From Pseudomonas fluorescens (lineage in GTDB: Bacteria > Pseudomonadota > Gammaproteobacteria > Pseudomonadales > Pseudomonadaceae), in NCBI RefSeq assembly GCF_018614775.1, contig NZ_JAGGOF010000052.1, positions 32,631 through 96,630 of the forward strand: a stretch of DNA of 64,000 nt, in the 5' to 3' direction. A program made the position numbers and the translations under genes. How positions within the stretch are numbered: position 1 is the stretch's first letter; each line of letters opens with the position of its first letter. The notes below the pieces were generated by a model. It ran no database searches. It saw only the letters and a list, made by a program, of their open reading frames with translations, and was not told the DNA's origin. This document shows, one piece after another, positions 20,054-28,726 of the stretch.

Positions 20054-20956
20054 ATGCCCAACACCCGCTGCCCCGACTGGGCCACCGCCCTGCTCAACGG
20101 CTTCAGCCAGATTTTCCTCCAGCGCCATCCGCTGTGCGGGCTGTTGTGCCTGCTGGCGATTCTGCTCAGCGCGCCGGCCTTGTTCGGTGGCGCGTTGCTG
20201 GGCGGCGTCGCCGGCCTGCTCACCGCCCAGCGCCGCGGTTACCCCAAGGCGGATCGGCAGGCCGGGCTGTTCAGCTATAACGGCATTCTGCTGGGCTTGC
20301 TGCTGAGCCTGGCATTGCCCTGGTCAGCCTTGTTGGTGCCGTTGATCATTGCCGGCGGCGGTCTCAGTGCGATGCTGACCCAGCAGTGGCTCAAACGGAC
20401 CCGCAACCCTCGATGCCTGCCTGCCTACACTGCGCCCTTCGTAGGATTGGGCTGGTGGCTGCTGGGTCTTGCGCCGCTGCAAACCGCCCCCCTATCGGTC
20501 GACTTGACGGTGCCCAACCTACTGGCCGCGCCGTTGAACGGGTTGGGCCAGGTCATCCTCCTCGACCAGCCGCTGGCGGGTGCACTGATCGCGGCCGGCC
20601 TGCTGCTTGCCGATCACCGCGCCGCCGGCTGGGCGCTGTTCGGGTCGGTCGCCGGCCTGGCCTTCGCTTTGTTGCATCATGAACATGCCTCTGGCCTGTC
20701 CGGACTGAGCGGCTACAACCCGGCTCTGGTGGCGCTGGCCCTCAGCCAACAGCGCCGCCAGCCGTGGTTGCCACTGGCGGGCATCCTCCTGGCGATCCTG
20801 CTCACCCCAGGTTTCAGCGCCCTTGGACTGGCGCCGCTGACGGCACCGTTTATCCTCGCCTGCTGGCTGATCCAGGCCACTGGCCGGGCCTGGCAGCAGG
20901 GCTGTGTCGACGCCGCACCTTGCACTCTGCCGGGCAATCGCCCTAGGCTTCGCTGA
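20054..20956 (+). CDS. UT-family urea channel
   Basis: A 300-aa hydrophobic protein of the urea transporter (SLC14/UT) family with about ten membrane segments. The repeated pore blocks are GLFSYNGILLGLLLSLALPW and SGYNPALVALALS, and LNGLGQVILLDQPLAGALI is family-typical. It would let urea cross the inner membrane passively. Urea is produced twice in the purine pathway encoded in this window, which makes a metabolic link likely. The ATG at 20054 is chosen; the longer frame is REP sequence. Confidence 0.88.
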   Translation: MPNTRCPDWATALLNGFSQIFLQRHPLCGLLCLLAILLSAPALFGGALLGGVAGLLTAQRRGYPKADRQAGLFSYNGILLGLLLSLALPWSALLVPLIIAGGGLSAMLTQQWLKRTRNPRCLPAYTAPFVGLGWWLLGLAPLQTAPLSVDLTVPNLLAAPLNGLGQVILLDQPLAGALIAAGLLLADHRAAGWALFGSVAGLAFALLHHEHASGLSGLSGYNPALVALALSQQRRQPWLPLAGILLAILLTPGFSALGLAPLTAPFILACWLIQATGRAWQQGCVDAAPCTLPGNRPRLR

Positions 20957-20977
20957 TTCCGGGATCAGGCGATGTGT

Positions 20978-21802
20978 ATGGACAGCAACAACAATTGGCG
21001 TGAACGCTTCTACGTAATGATTTTCCAGACCGACACCGTGGCCGGCCGGCGTTTCGACAGCAGCTTGCTGTTGATCATCCTCGCCAGCCTGGTGATCGTG
21101 ATGCTCGACAGCATCGACAGCGTGCACAAAAACTACGCGGCCCTGCTGGCCGGTATCGAATGGGGCTTCACCTTCATCTTCATCGTCGAGTACGGCCTGC
21201 GCCTGTACTGCTCGCCCAAGCCGCTGCGCTATGCCTTCAGCTTTTATGGCCTGGTGGACTTGCTGGCGATCGTGCCGGGGATCCTGGCGCTGTACTACAG
21301 CGATGCCCAGTACCTGCTGATCATTCGGATCATCCGGATGCTGCGGATCTTCCGCGTGCTCAAGCTCAGCCCTTACCTCAAGCAGGCCAACTACCTGATG
21401 GCGGCGCTGCGGGGGAGCAAGCAGAAGATCATCGTGTTCCTGGTCAGTGTCTCGACCCTGGTGACCGTGTTCGGCACCTTGATGTACGTCATCGAAGGCC
21501 CCGAGCATGGCTTCACCAGCATTCCCAAGGGCATCTATTGGGCAATCGTGACGCTGACCACCGTGGGCTTCGGCGATATCGTGCCCAAGACGCCCCTGGG
21601 CCAGGTGGTGTCATCCCTGGTGATGATCACCGGTTACTCGATCATCGCCGTGCCAACCGGCATTTTCACCGCCGAACTGGCCAGCGCCATGCGCGGTGAC
21701 CAACTCAAGCACGACTGCCCGGTGTGCAGTAAAGACAGTCATGAGCAGGCTGCGGCTTTTTGCTCTCGATGTGGCAATGCACTGTTTAAAAAATTGGAAT
21801 AA
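20978..21802 (+). CDS. Voltage-gated potassium channel with C-terminal zinc ribbon
   Basis: A six-segment K+ channel of 274 aa. S4 carries regular arginines in IIRIIRMLRIFRVLK (about residue 112), and the selectivity filter is TLTTVGFGD (about residue 191). The C-terminus ends in CPVC and CSRCG pairs that look like a zinc ribbon. An ATG two codons earlier is possible, but the GGATCAGG site is better spaced for 20978. What the zinc ribbon does is unknown. It follows the urea channel by 21 bases. Confidence 0.9.
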   Translation: MDSNNNWRERFYVMIFQTDTVAGRRFDSSLLLIILASLVIVMLDSIDSVHKNYAALLAGIEWGFTFIFIVEYGLRLYCSPKPLRYAFSFYGLVDLLAIVPGILALYYSDAQYLLIIRIIRMLRIFRVLKLSPYLKQANYLMAALRGSKQKIIVFLVSVSTLVTVFGTLMYVIEGPEHGFTSIPKGIYWAIVTLTTVGFGDIVPKTPLGQVVSSLVMITGYSIIAVPTGIFTAELASAMRGDQLKHDCPVCSKDSHEQAAAFCSRCGNALFKKLE

Positions 21803-21886
21803 GCAAAGCACTTTTTAATGCTTGAAGACCTATGAGCTTGTCGCTAGTTTGCCCGGCATCCCCTTTCAAATAAAAAGGAATTCGCA

Positions 21887-22885
21887 GTGAAGAACTTCTT
21901 TGGCGCCTCTCTTCTCGCCGCAGGCCTGACCTTCGGCAGCCTGGCCCACGCCGCCCCGACGCTGCTCAACGTTTCCTACGACGTGATGCGCGATTTCTAC
22001 AAGGACTACAACGCAGCGTTCCAGAAGCACTGGCAAGCCGAGCACAACGAAAACATCACCGTGCAGATGTCCTTCGGCGGCTCCAGCAAGCAGGCCCGCT
22101 CAGTGATCGACGGGTTGCCGGCAGATGTCATCACCATGAACATGGCCACCGACATCAACGCCCTGGCGGACAACGGCAAACTGGTGCCGGACAACTGGGT
22201 CACCCGCCTGCCGAACAACAGCGCCCCGTTCACCTCGGCCACGGTGTTCATCGTGCGCAAGGGCAACCCGAAGGCGCTGAAAGACTGGCCCGACCTGCTC
22301 AAGGACGGCGTGCAGGTGATCGTGCCCAACCCGAAAACCTCCGGCAACGGTCGTTACACCTACCTGTCGGCCTGGGGTTATGTGCTCAAGAACGGCGGTG
22401 ACGAGAGCAAAGCCAAGGATTTCGTCGGCAAGCTGTTCAAACAGGCGCCGGTGCTGGATACCGGCGGCCGCGCAGCGACTACCACATTCATGACCAACCA
22501 GATCGGCGACGTACTGGTGACCTTTGAAAACGAGGCTGAAATGATCGCCCGGGAGTTCGGTCGCGACCAGTTCGAGGTCGTCTATCCAAGCGTTTCTGCC
22601 GAGGCCGAGCCGCCAGTGAGCGTGGTGGACAAAGTGGTCGAGAAAAAAGGCTCCCGCGAGGCGGCCGAGGCCTACCTGAAATACCTCTGGTCGCCGGAAG
22701 GCCAGGAAATCGCCGCCGCCAACTACCTGCGCCCACGGGACCCGGCCGTGCTGGCCAAATACACCGATCGCTTCCCGAAAGTGGATTTCCTGTCGGTGGA
22801 AAAAACCTTCGGTGACTGGCGCACGGTGCAGAAGACCCACTTCATCGATGGCGGGGTTTTCGATCAGATCTACAGCGGGCAGTAA
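21887..22885 (+). CDS. cysP: Orphan sulfate-binding periplasmic protein
   Basis: A 332-aa protein of the sulfate/thiosulfate ABC binding family with a signal peptide ending GSLAHA-AP (residue 23). Ligand-loop segments are NVSYDVMRDFYKDYN, SFGGSSKQARSV and NPKTSGNGRYTYL. No cysT, cysW or cysA follows; the next gene is an MFS carrier. It probably feeds a transporter encoded elsewhere. The choice between the symbols sbp and cysP rests on this solitary context. Confidence 0.88.
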   Translation: MKNFFGASLLAAGLTFGSLAHAAPTLLNVSYDVMRDFYKDYNAAFQKHWQAEHNENITVQMSFGGSSKQARSVIDGLPADVITMNMATDINALADNGKLVPDNWVTRLPNNSAPFTSATVFIVRKGNPKALKDWPDLLKDGVQVIVPNPKTSGNGRYTYLSAWGYVLKNGGDESKAKDFVGKLFKQAPVLDTGGRAATTTFMTNQIGDVLVTFENEAEMIAREFGRDQFEVVYPSVSAEAEPPVSVVDKVVEKKGSREAAEAYLKYLWSPEGQEIAAANYLRPRDPAVLAKYTDRFPKVDFLSVEKTFGDWRTVQKTHFIDGGVFDQIYSGQ

Positions 22886-22901
22886 GGGATCACAGATCCC
22901 T

Positions 22902-22929
22902 GTGGCGAGGGAGCTTGCTCCCTCGCCAC
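22902..22929. repeat. Perfect palindrome of a different REP class after cysP
   Basis: GTGGCGAGGGAGC, TT, then its exact complement. It starts 17 bases after the cysP stop and has no T-run. Its core differs from the GAGCCTGCTCGCG REPs seen elsewhere here. Confidence 0.75.
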
Positions 22930-23036
22930 GACAATCATCAACGCCCGGCATGTCTGTTATCAGTCACAAAGCCTGTTCCAGACTCCCATAAGCCTTTAGC
23001 CTCTCGCCATCCCTTCTGTTCCCTGACGAGATTGCC

Positions 23037-24242
23037 ATGAGTGCCCAACCCCTAGCCCCGCCCACCGGCACCCACCTGACCCGAGGCATGGTCCTGCTCT
23101 TCGCCTTCTGCTGCGGCGCCATTGTCGCCAATATCTACTACGCCCAGCCGATCATCGAACTGATCGCCCCCGACGTTGGCCTGAGCAGCACCCTGGCCAG
23201 CCTGATCGTCTCGCTGACCCAGATCGGCTATGCCCTGGGTTTGTTTTTCCTGGTGCCATTGGGCGACTTGCTGGAAAACCGCCGCCTGATGATCCTGACC
23301 AGTCTCGTGGCGATTGCCAGCCTGTTGGGCGCAGCGTTCACCGATCAACCGAACGTGTTCCTGCTGGTCTCGCTGCTGGTGGGCTTCAGCTCGGTGTCAG
23401 TGCAAGTGTTGATTCCCCTGGCTGCGCACCTGGCGCCGGAGGAATCGCGCGGTCGGGTCGTAGGCGGGATCATGGGCGGTTTGCTGCTGGGGATCCTGCT
23501 GGCGCGGCCGATATCGAGCGTCGTGGCCGATCACTTCGGCTGGCGGGCGATGTTCATGATCGCGGCAGGCTTGATGGCGGCGATCAGCATCGTCCTGGCC
23601 CTGACCGTGCCCAAGCGCCAACCCGACCATCGCGCCTCTTATGCGCAACTGCTGGGTTCGCTCGGTACGCTGCTGCGCCAGCAACCACTGTTGCGTCAAC
23701 GGGCGCTTTACCAGGCCGGCATGTTCGCCACGTTCAGCCTGTTCTGGACTGCAGCGCCACTGGAGCTGTCACGCAACCATGGCTTGTCCCAGTCTGAAAT
23801 CGCCTTGTTCGCCCTGGTCGGCGCCCTGGGCGCCATCGCCGCGCCCATCGCCGGTCGCCTGGCCGACGCCGGCCACACCCGCATTGCCTCGCTGCTGGCA
23901 ATGCTGTTCGCCAGCCTGAGCTTCCTGCCGGCGTTCATCCATCCGCTCTACAGCGTCATTGGCCTGGCCGTGACCGGCGTGGTCCTGGATTTCTGTGTGC
24001 AGATGAACATGGTCCTGGGCCAGCGGACCATCTACGCCCTCGATGCGAAAAGCCGCGGCCGCTTGAATGCGCTGTACATGACCAGCATCTTCGTCGGTGG
24101 CGCGTTTGGCTCATCGATTGCCAGCGCGGTGTACGAACATGGCGGATGGCTGTGGGTGGTGATCGTCGGCAGCGCGTTCCCGCTGCTGGCCTTGCTGCGC
24201 TTCTTGAGTGTTTCGCAGAAGCCGTCCCCGGCGACGGCTTGA
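23037..24242 (+). CDS. MFS efflux-type transporter
   Basis: A 401-aa major facilitator protein with twelve predicted hydrophobic segments. FLVPLGDLLENRRLMI near residue 72 is the cytoplasmic loop 2-3 motif (GDxxxxR type), and APEESRGRVVG lies in the middle of the first half. Its N-terminal YYAQPIIELIAPDVG is common in drug/sugar exporters of the YnfM/AraJ kind. The substrate cannot be read from the sequence. A terminator follows at 24257. Confidence 0.87.
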   Translation: MSAQPLAPPTGTHLTRGMVLLFAFCCGAIVANIYYAQPIIELIAPDVGLSSTLASLIVSLTQIGYALGLFFLVPLGDLLENRRLMILTSLVAIASLLGAAFTDQPNVFLLVSLLVGFSSVSVQVLIPLAAHLAPEESRGRVVGGIMGGLLLGILLARPISSVVADHFGWRAMFMIAAGLMAAISIVLALTVPKRQPDHRASYAQLLGSLGTLLRQQPLLRQRALYQAGMFATFSLFWTAAPLELSRNHGLSQSEIALFALVGALGAIAAPIAGRLADAGHTRIASLLAMLFASLSFLPAFIHPLYSVIGLAVTGVVLDFCVQMNMVLGQRTIYALDAKSRGRLNALYMTSIFVGGAFGSSIASAVYEHGGWLWVVIVGSAFPLLALLRFLSVSQKPSPATA

Positions 24243-24256
24243 AGATCGAACGGCAC

Positions 24257-24292
24257 AAAAATGCCCGGGCGCCCACGGCGGCCGGGCATTTT
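24257..24292. terminator. Bidirectional terminator between converging genes
   Basis: AAAATGCCCGG and CCGGGCATTTT arms enclose a GC-rich loop between the MFS gene (+) and the small membrane gene (-). Confidence 0.85.
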
Positions 24293-24301
24293 CATTGAAG
24301 G

Positions 24302-24493
24302 TCAGATCCGCACATTGCCTCGCGGCCCGGCGATCGCCCAGATGATCAGGCCCAGCACCGGCAGCAGCAGGATCAGCAGCACCCATAGGACTTTCGCCCC
24401 GACTTCCGCACCGCTCTTGAGCACATTGATGATCGCCCAGATATCGAGCGCCAGGATAATCAGGCCAATCAGGCCGTTGAAGGTGGAACCCAT
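24302..24493 (-). CDS. Small PLDc_N-type membrane protein
   Basis: A 63-aa protein with two hydrophobic segments (residues 6-24 and 34-54) and the pattern WVLLILLLPVLGLIIW. It matches the short phospholipase-D-nuclease N-terminal family, membrane anchors without a catalytic domain. Function unknown. The start MGSTFNGLIGL is chosen over an upstream in-frame codon. Confidence 0.75.
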   Translation of the reverse strand: MGSTFNGLIGLIILALDIWAIINVLKSGAEVGAKVLWVLLILLLPVLGLIIWAIAGPRGNVRI

Positions 24494-24563
24494 GGTGTCG
24501 CTCCCAAATGGTAATAGGCACACTTAGGATAGCTGGGCCACGGCAAGGGTTCCGTTTATTGCC

Positions 24564-25094
24564 TCAGACGTGAATCGCGACCTTGAGCGCTTCCAGGGCT
24601 GGCGCGGCGGCAATGCCCACTTGCCCGCACAGCGCCAGCACCCGTGGCACGTCGTCGCCGAACACCAGCACCATCTGCAATTCATCGTCCAGCAGCTGGC
24701 TGAAGTTCATCAGCACATAGCCGCCGTTTTCCTTGTTCAGGCTGCTCATCTGGATCTGGATGCGGTTGAGCGCGGTCAGCGCCTCGGTTTTCGCCAGTTG
24801 CTTGGGCTTGAGATTGAACGCCACGCCAGGGCCGAACGAGGCAACGATCTGTTCGAACAGCTCGACGTAGGTGTCGGCCTGGAACAGCACGGTGTCCGGC
24901 AGGCTGCCCACCACCACCCACTCACCCAATGGGATCGGGAAACTGTCGTCGTAGTTGATGTCCGGATTGGCCGCCAGGAAAGCCGCCGGATCGGCGTAGG
25001 CCTGGGCCGCTTCGTCAGCGATTCGCGCAACGTCAGCCTCGCCGAGGCAGCCGGAGCTGATTTTGCTGATGAGTTCGACGAGGGCGGCTTTCAT
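24564..25094 (-). CDS. Conserved hypothetical protein
   Basis: A 176-aa soluble, acidic protein that I cannot assign to a family. It has no signal peptide or membrane segment. The middle part (about residues 70-165) shows alternating strands and helices like a small alpha/beta binding domain. It is monocistronic, between the PLDc_N gene and a REPIN. Confidence 0.7.
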   Translation of the reverse strand: MKAALVELISKISSGCLGEADVARIADEAAQAYADPAAFLAANPDINYDDSFPIPLGEWVVVGSLPDTVLFQADTYVELFEQIVASFGPGVAFNLKPKQLAKTEALTALNRIQIQMSSLNKENGGYVLMNFSQLLDDELQMVLVFGDDVPRVLALCGQVGIAAAPALEALKVAIHV

Positions 25095-25184
25095 GGGGTG
25101 GATCCTGTGGATAAGGGATTTCGAGGGCGCGCAGGATACCCCATCGGTTCACCTGAGTCAGGCACCTGTGGCAGGGACAGCTTA

Positions 25185-25271
25185 CTGTGGGAGCAAGGCT
25201 TGCCCGCGATGGAAACCACTCGGTCGACCTGGAACCGAGGCGGCTGTATCGCGAGCAAGCTTTGCTCCCAC
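25185..25271. repeat. Diverged REPIN
   Basis: Inverted pair with altered cores (GAGCAAGGCTTGCCCGCGAT and ATCGCGAGCAAGCTTTGCTC). It lies between two minus-strand genes. Confidence 0.8.
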
Positions 25272-25305
25272 CCTGTTCCGCCGCCACAGGACTACCAGCC
25301 GGGTC

Positions 25306-25824
25306 TCAACCCAACAACTTCTCCAACTGTGCCGTGGTATCCACCGCCCCCATGGTTTTGGCCGCATCCAGCGCCGAAACGCCGTTGGCATCCTTGGCTT
25401 TCGGGTCGGCGCCCTTGCTGATCAGGTAATCGACGATTTCCACCCGGTTGAACATCGCCGCCATCATCAGCGCGGTGCGGCCGTCGAAGGAAGAACCCTC
25501 CACCTGTGCGCCACCGTCCACCAGCGCCGAGACCACCGCCAGGTCACCCTTGAACGCCGCACCGGCAATCGGGCTCTGGCCATTGTCGTTACGCACCTCC
25601 GGGTCGGCTTTGTGTTCCAGCAGCACCTTCACCGTTTCCACATGCCCGTGGTAGGCGGCCAGCATCAGCAAGGTGTCGCCCTTGTGATTGCGCAGGTTGG
25701 GCGGCAGGCCCTTGCTCAGCAACGCGGCCATCATGGCGGCGTCGCCCTGGCGGGCAACGTTGAATACCTGCTCGGCAAACTCCGCTGCCTCTTCCGGGGT
25801 CATCTGGCGGCTTGTATCGGACAT
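25306..25824 (-). CDS. Ankyrin-repeat protein
   Basis: A 172-aa protein with about four ankyrin repeats, such as KGDTLLMLAAYHGHVETVKV and DGRTALMMAAMFNRVEIVDY. No signal peptide is visible from the chosen start (MSDTSRQMTPEEAAEF, preceded by a GGAG site). Ankyrin proteins bind partner proteins; in other pseudomonads similar genes sit by catalase genes, but none is present here. Partner unknown. Confidence 0.85.
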   Translation of the reverse strand: MSDTSRQMTPEEAAEFAEQVFNVARQGDAAMMAALLSKGLPPNLRNHKGDTLLMLAAYHGHVETVKVLLEHKADPEVRNDNGQSPIAGAAFKGDLAVVSALVDGGAQVEGSSFDGRTALMMAAMFNRVEIVDYLISKGADPKAKDANGVSALDAAKTMGAVDTTAQLEKLLG

Positions 25825-25918
25825 GTGAAACTCCATCTGGGCATTCGCAAAGCGGCTAGTTTCCCGGCGGACCTCGACCCTGTCATCCCTTTTTTCTCTG
25901 TACCGGTTATAGCCAGAA

Positions 25919-27745
25919 TCAATAGCGCAACTGCCCACCCTGGATCTGCGTCACCAATTGCCGATCCACCCTTACGTACGTCGTGGCGCCGGGCAGCCAG
26001 GCATACACCGGCTCGTCGCCGGTGACGCAGGGATCGAAGGCTTCGGCCTTGAGGCGAGTCTTCTGATACTTGAAGGTGCCGGTGGTGTCCATTTTGACTT
26101 TGATGCGCAGGAACAATGGCACCGCATAAGCCGGCAGTTTGCCTTGGAGGAACTGCAACAGCTCGCTGAAATCCAGGACCGCCAGGGATTCGGACGGCGT
26201 GATCGCCGCCATGCCGGCGCGACCATTGGTGCCTTGGATCTCCACGCCATAGGCCACCGCCTCGGCTACCTGCGGATGTTGCAGCAACGCGTTTTCCACC
26301 TCGGTGGTGGAGACGTTTTCGCCTTTCCAGCGATAAGTGTCGCCGAGACGATCGACAAACTGCCCATGGCCAAAGCCGATGTTGCGCAACAGGTCCCCGG
26401 TGTTGAAGTAACGATCGCCGGGCACAAACACATCCCGATAGATGGTTTTCTCGGTCTTGGCCGGGTCGGTGTAACCGTCCAATGGCGCCTTGTCATCGAT
26501 CCGTGCCAGCAACAGGCCCGGTTGTCCCTTGGGGACTTTCTGCATGCGCCCTTGCAGGTTACGCAGGGGTGCGCCGCTCTCCTGGTCGTACTGCACCAGT
26601 TCCCAGCCCATCAGGGAAAAACCGATGGTGTTGTCAAAATTCAAGACGTTGGTGAAACCGATATTGCCGTCACTGGCGGCGTACAACTCACAGATATGTT
26701 CCACGCCGAAGCGCGACTTGAAGGTTGACCAAGCCCCCGGTCGCAGACCATTGCCAACCATTTTCTTCACGCCGTGCTGCCGATCCTGGCTGTCGGCCGG
26801 CTGGTCGATCAGGTAGCGGCACAGCTCACCGACATAGCCCAGCGTGGTCGCCCGATAACGCCGCACGTCGGTCCAGAACTGGCTGGCGCTGAACCTGCGC
26901 CGGATCGCAAAGCCCGAGGCGCCGCAGATCGCCGCGCCCCAGCACACGCACAGGCCCGTAGCGTGGTACAGCGGCAACGTGCAATACATGACATCGTCGG
27001 GCTGCATGTCCAGGGCGATCAGGCCGAAGCTGGTGGCCGTGCGCATCCAGCGTCCATGACGAAAGACCCCGGCCTTCGGCAGCCCCGTGGTGCCCGAGGT
27101 GTAGAGATAGAAGCAAGGGTCGTCGAAGAACACCTGTCGGCTGCACGCCGGGTTCTCGCCCGGGGCGTCAGCGCTGCTGCCCATCAAGTCGAGAAAACCG
27201 ACTGGAACGCCAACGTCGTCCTGATCCGCCACCCACCAGGTTCGGGCAACCGGCAACGTGACTCGGCCGCGCACATCGTTGAAGGCCGCCACACGCTCAT
27301 CGCCGACCACCACGGCGACAGGCGTGACCAGCGCCAGGCTGTGAACCAGTGCGTCCCCCGTCTGCGCAGTGTTGAGCATGGCGCTGACCGCGCCGACCTT
27401 CGCCACCGCCAACACCGTGATCAACAGCTGCGGCCGGTTCTCGATGAGGACTGCCACACAATCGCCCTTGCCGATGCCCTGCGCCAACAGGTAATGGGCG
27501 ATGCGATTGGCCTGTTCGTTGACCTGTGCATAACTCAACACGGTCTCCCCGCACAACAGCGCCGGCCCGTGGGGATTGCGTTGGGTGGCCTGTTCGAAAC
27601 ACCAACCCAGGCCGCAGGGTTGGGTCGGGTCCTGGACGTTGGCAAGCTTCATGCCCCTGACGATCCGGGGCACGGCCCTGGCAATGACTGGCAACTTGCG
27701 CAACATCATGGCCCAGGTAATAGCGTCGCCGGGGGTCCGACTCAT
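25919..27745 (-). CDS. Long-chain acyl-CoA synthetase (FATP/FadD6-like)
   Basis: A 608-aa AMP-forming ligase that activates fatty acids with ATP and CoA. The P-loop-like motif is YLYTSGTTGLPKAGVF (about residue 191); ELYAASDGNIGF and FNTGDLLRNIGFGHGQFVDR are also diagnostic. GMAAITPS near the C-terminus is typical of the very-long-chain/FATP branch. The start MSRTPGDAITW has an AGGGAAG site; 70 further codons upstream lack similarity. The exact substrate is unknown. Confidence 0.9.
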   Translation of the reverse strand: MSRTPGDAITWAMMLRKLPVIARAVPRIVRGMKLANVQDPTQPCGLGWCFEQATQRNPHGPALLCGETVLSYAQVNEQANRIAHYLLAQGIGKGDCVAVLIENRPQLLITVLAVAKVGAVSAMLNTAQTGDALVHSLALVTPVAVVVGDERVAAFNDVRGRVTLPVARTWWVADQDDVGVPVGFLDLMGSSADAPGENPACSRQVFFDDPCFYLYTSGTTGLPKAGVFRHGRWMRTATSFGLIALDMQPDDVMYCTLPLYHATGLCVCWGAAICGASGFAIRRRFSASQFWTDVRRYRATTLGYVGELCRYLIDQPADSQDRQHGVKKMVGNGLRPGAWSTFKSRFGVEHICELYAASDGNIGFTNVLNFDNTIGFSLMGWELVQYDQESGAPLRNLQGRMQKVPKGQPGLLLARIDDKAPLDGYTDPAKTEKTIYRDVFVPGDRYFNTGDLLRNIGFGHGQFVDRLGDTYRWKGENVSTTEVENALLQHPQVAEAVAYGVEIQGTNGRAGMAAITPSESLAVLDFSELLQFLQGKLPAYAVPLFLRIKVKMDTTGTFKYQKTRLKAEAFDPCVTGDEPVYAWLPGATTYVRVDRQLVTQIQGGQLRY

Positions 27746-27942
27746 AGTGTTCTTCCCTGTCCGACCGCATGGGCCTGTTTTTTTGTGAGCGGGATGAAGC
27801 TTGATTGCGCTCGAAAGTACGCCAGCAGTTCCGGCACTGTACACGCGGATTTTGCAATGTTTTGTATCTGCAAACGGGCGCAGGCGAAGCGGGAACGCCG
27901 TAAAGGCAATTGGTTCCAAAAAAGATGGCCGGCCCCCGCAAA

Positions 27943-27981
27943 ATGCAGGATGCACGATGGCCGTTCATGCAAGATGCACGA
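27943..27981. repeat. Two near-identical 15-base direct repeats
   Basis: ATGCAGGATGCACGA and ATGCAAGATGCACGA, 24 bases apart start to start, lie in the 360-base gap between the acyl-CoA synthetase and DUF3509 genes. They may be a tandem regulator site. Nothing else in the gap stands out except the sigma-54-like element. Confidence 0.5.
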
Positions 27982-28044
27982 AATCAAAATTACCGGCCGT
28001 CCATAACTTGTTGTTTTAAAAGGATTTTAAAAAATACTGAACGC

Positions 28045-28059
28045 TGGCACAGACGCTGC
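28045..28059 (+). promoter_or_regulatory. Sigma-54-like (-24/-12) promoter candidate
   Basis: TGGCAC, five bases, CTGC, with exactly 10 bases between the GG and GC pairs. This is one base off the usual TTGC. It ends 46 bases before the DUF3509 start. Confidence 0.45.
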
Positions 28060-28105
28060 AACACCCCCTCCACGGTTTGCCAACAAGACCATGGAGCAAT
28101 CAAAT

Positions 28106-28384
28106 ATGAACATGATTCAAGAGAAGTTTGCGTCGCTGTTTTCCAACTACGAAGTGACCACAAAAGCCCGCCCGGATGGCGGCATCCTGCTGACCTTGCG
28201 CAACAGCGAAGGCAAACTGTTCAAACGCACAATTTCCTACGCCCAGTTGCACGCCGGGGACCAACTGTCCTGGGCCATCAGCGCCATCCGCCGCGACCTG
28301 GCCGAACAAGCCAGCGAGTTGCCGCAGATTGCCATGTTGCAGAGCCAGCATCGTTTCGCACTGCCGACCTATCACAGCGCCTGA
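28106..28384 (+). CDS. DUF3509 family protein
   Basis: A 92-aa protein (MNMIQEKFASLFSNYEV) of a family found mainly in Pseudomonas; function unknown. It has no membrane segment. The start at 28106 is preferred because GGAG lies nine bases upstream; an in-frame ATG at 28091 has no ribosome site. The 3' side is followed by three REP elements in a row. Confidence 0.8.
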   Translation: MNMIQEKFASLFSNYEVTTKARPDGGILLTLRNSEGKLFKRTISYAQLHAGDQLSWAISAIRRDLAEQASELPQIAMLQSQHRFALPTYHSA

Positions 28385-28392
28385 TCCTCCTG

Positions 28393-28482
28393 TGTGGGAG
28401 CGGGCTTGCTCGCGAAGGCGGGGTATCAGTCAGCTTATTCATCGACTGACACTCTGCTATCGCGAGCAGGCTCGCTCTCACA
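28393..28482. repeat. Hybrid REPIN with two REP classes
   Basis: The left arm is of the GGGCTTGCTCGCGAAGGCG class and the right arm of the CGCGAGCAGGCTCGCTC class. The two arms are therefore not identical. Confidence 0.82.
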
Positions 28483-28526
28483 TTTCGGATTGCTGGCGCC
28501 CCAGAACCCGAACCCAACGCCAACCT

Positions 28527-28617
28527 CTGTGGGAGCGAGCCTGCTCGCGATAGCGGTGGGTCAGTCTACATTTATGCTGATCGTGCCGACGCTATCGCGA
28601 GCAAGCTCGCTCCCACA
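28527..28617. repeat. REPIN
   Basis: Inverted pair with GTGGGAG ends outside. It is the second of three repeats in tandem before the dioxygenase gene. Confidence 0.88.
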
Positions 28618-28662
28618 ATGGATCGAGCACAGCCGGGAGAGCCAGGTCGGCTGTCAGGCCGC

Positions 28663-28688
28663 CTCGCGAGCAAGCTTTGCTCCCACAG
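28663..28688. repeat. Single diverged REP
   Basis: CTCGCGAGCAAGCTTTGCTC-type half element 39 bases beyond the dioxygenase stop. Confidence 0.7.
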
Positions 28689-28726
28689 GCCAGTGCCCTC
28701 ACTCTGTCCTCCGATCAGTCCACCAC

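Noticed and set aside
27801..28019. A 72-codon open frame in the gap before the DUF3509 gene
   Set aside because: No ribosome site and no recognisable similarity, and it overlaps direct repeats that look regulatory.
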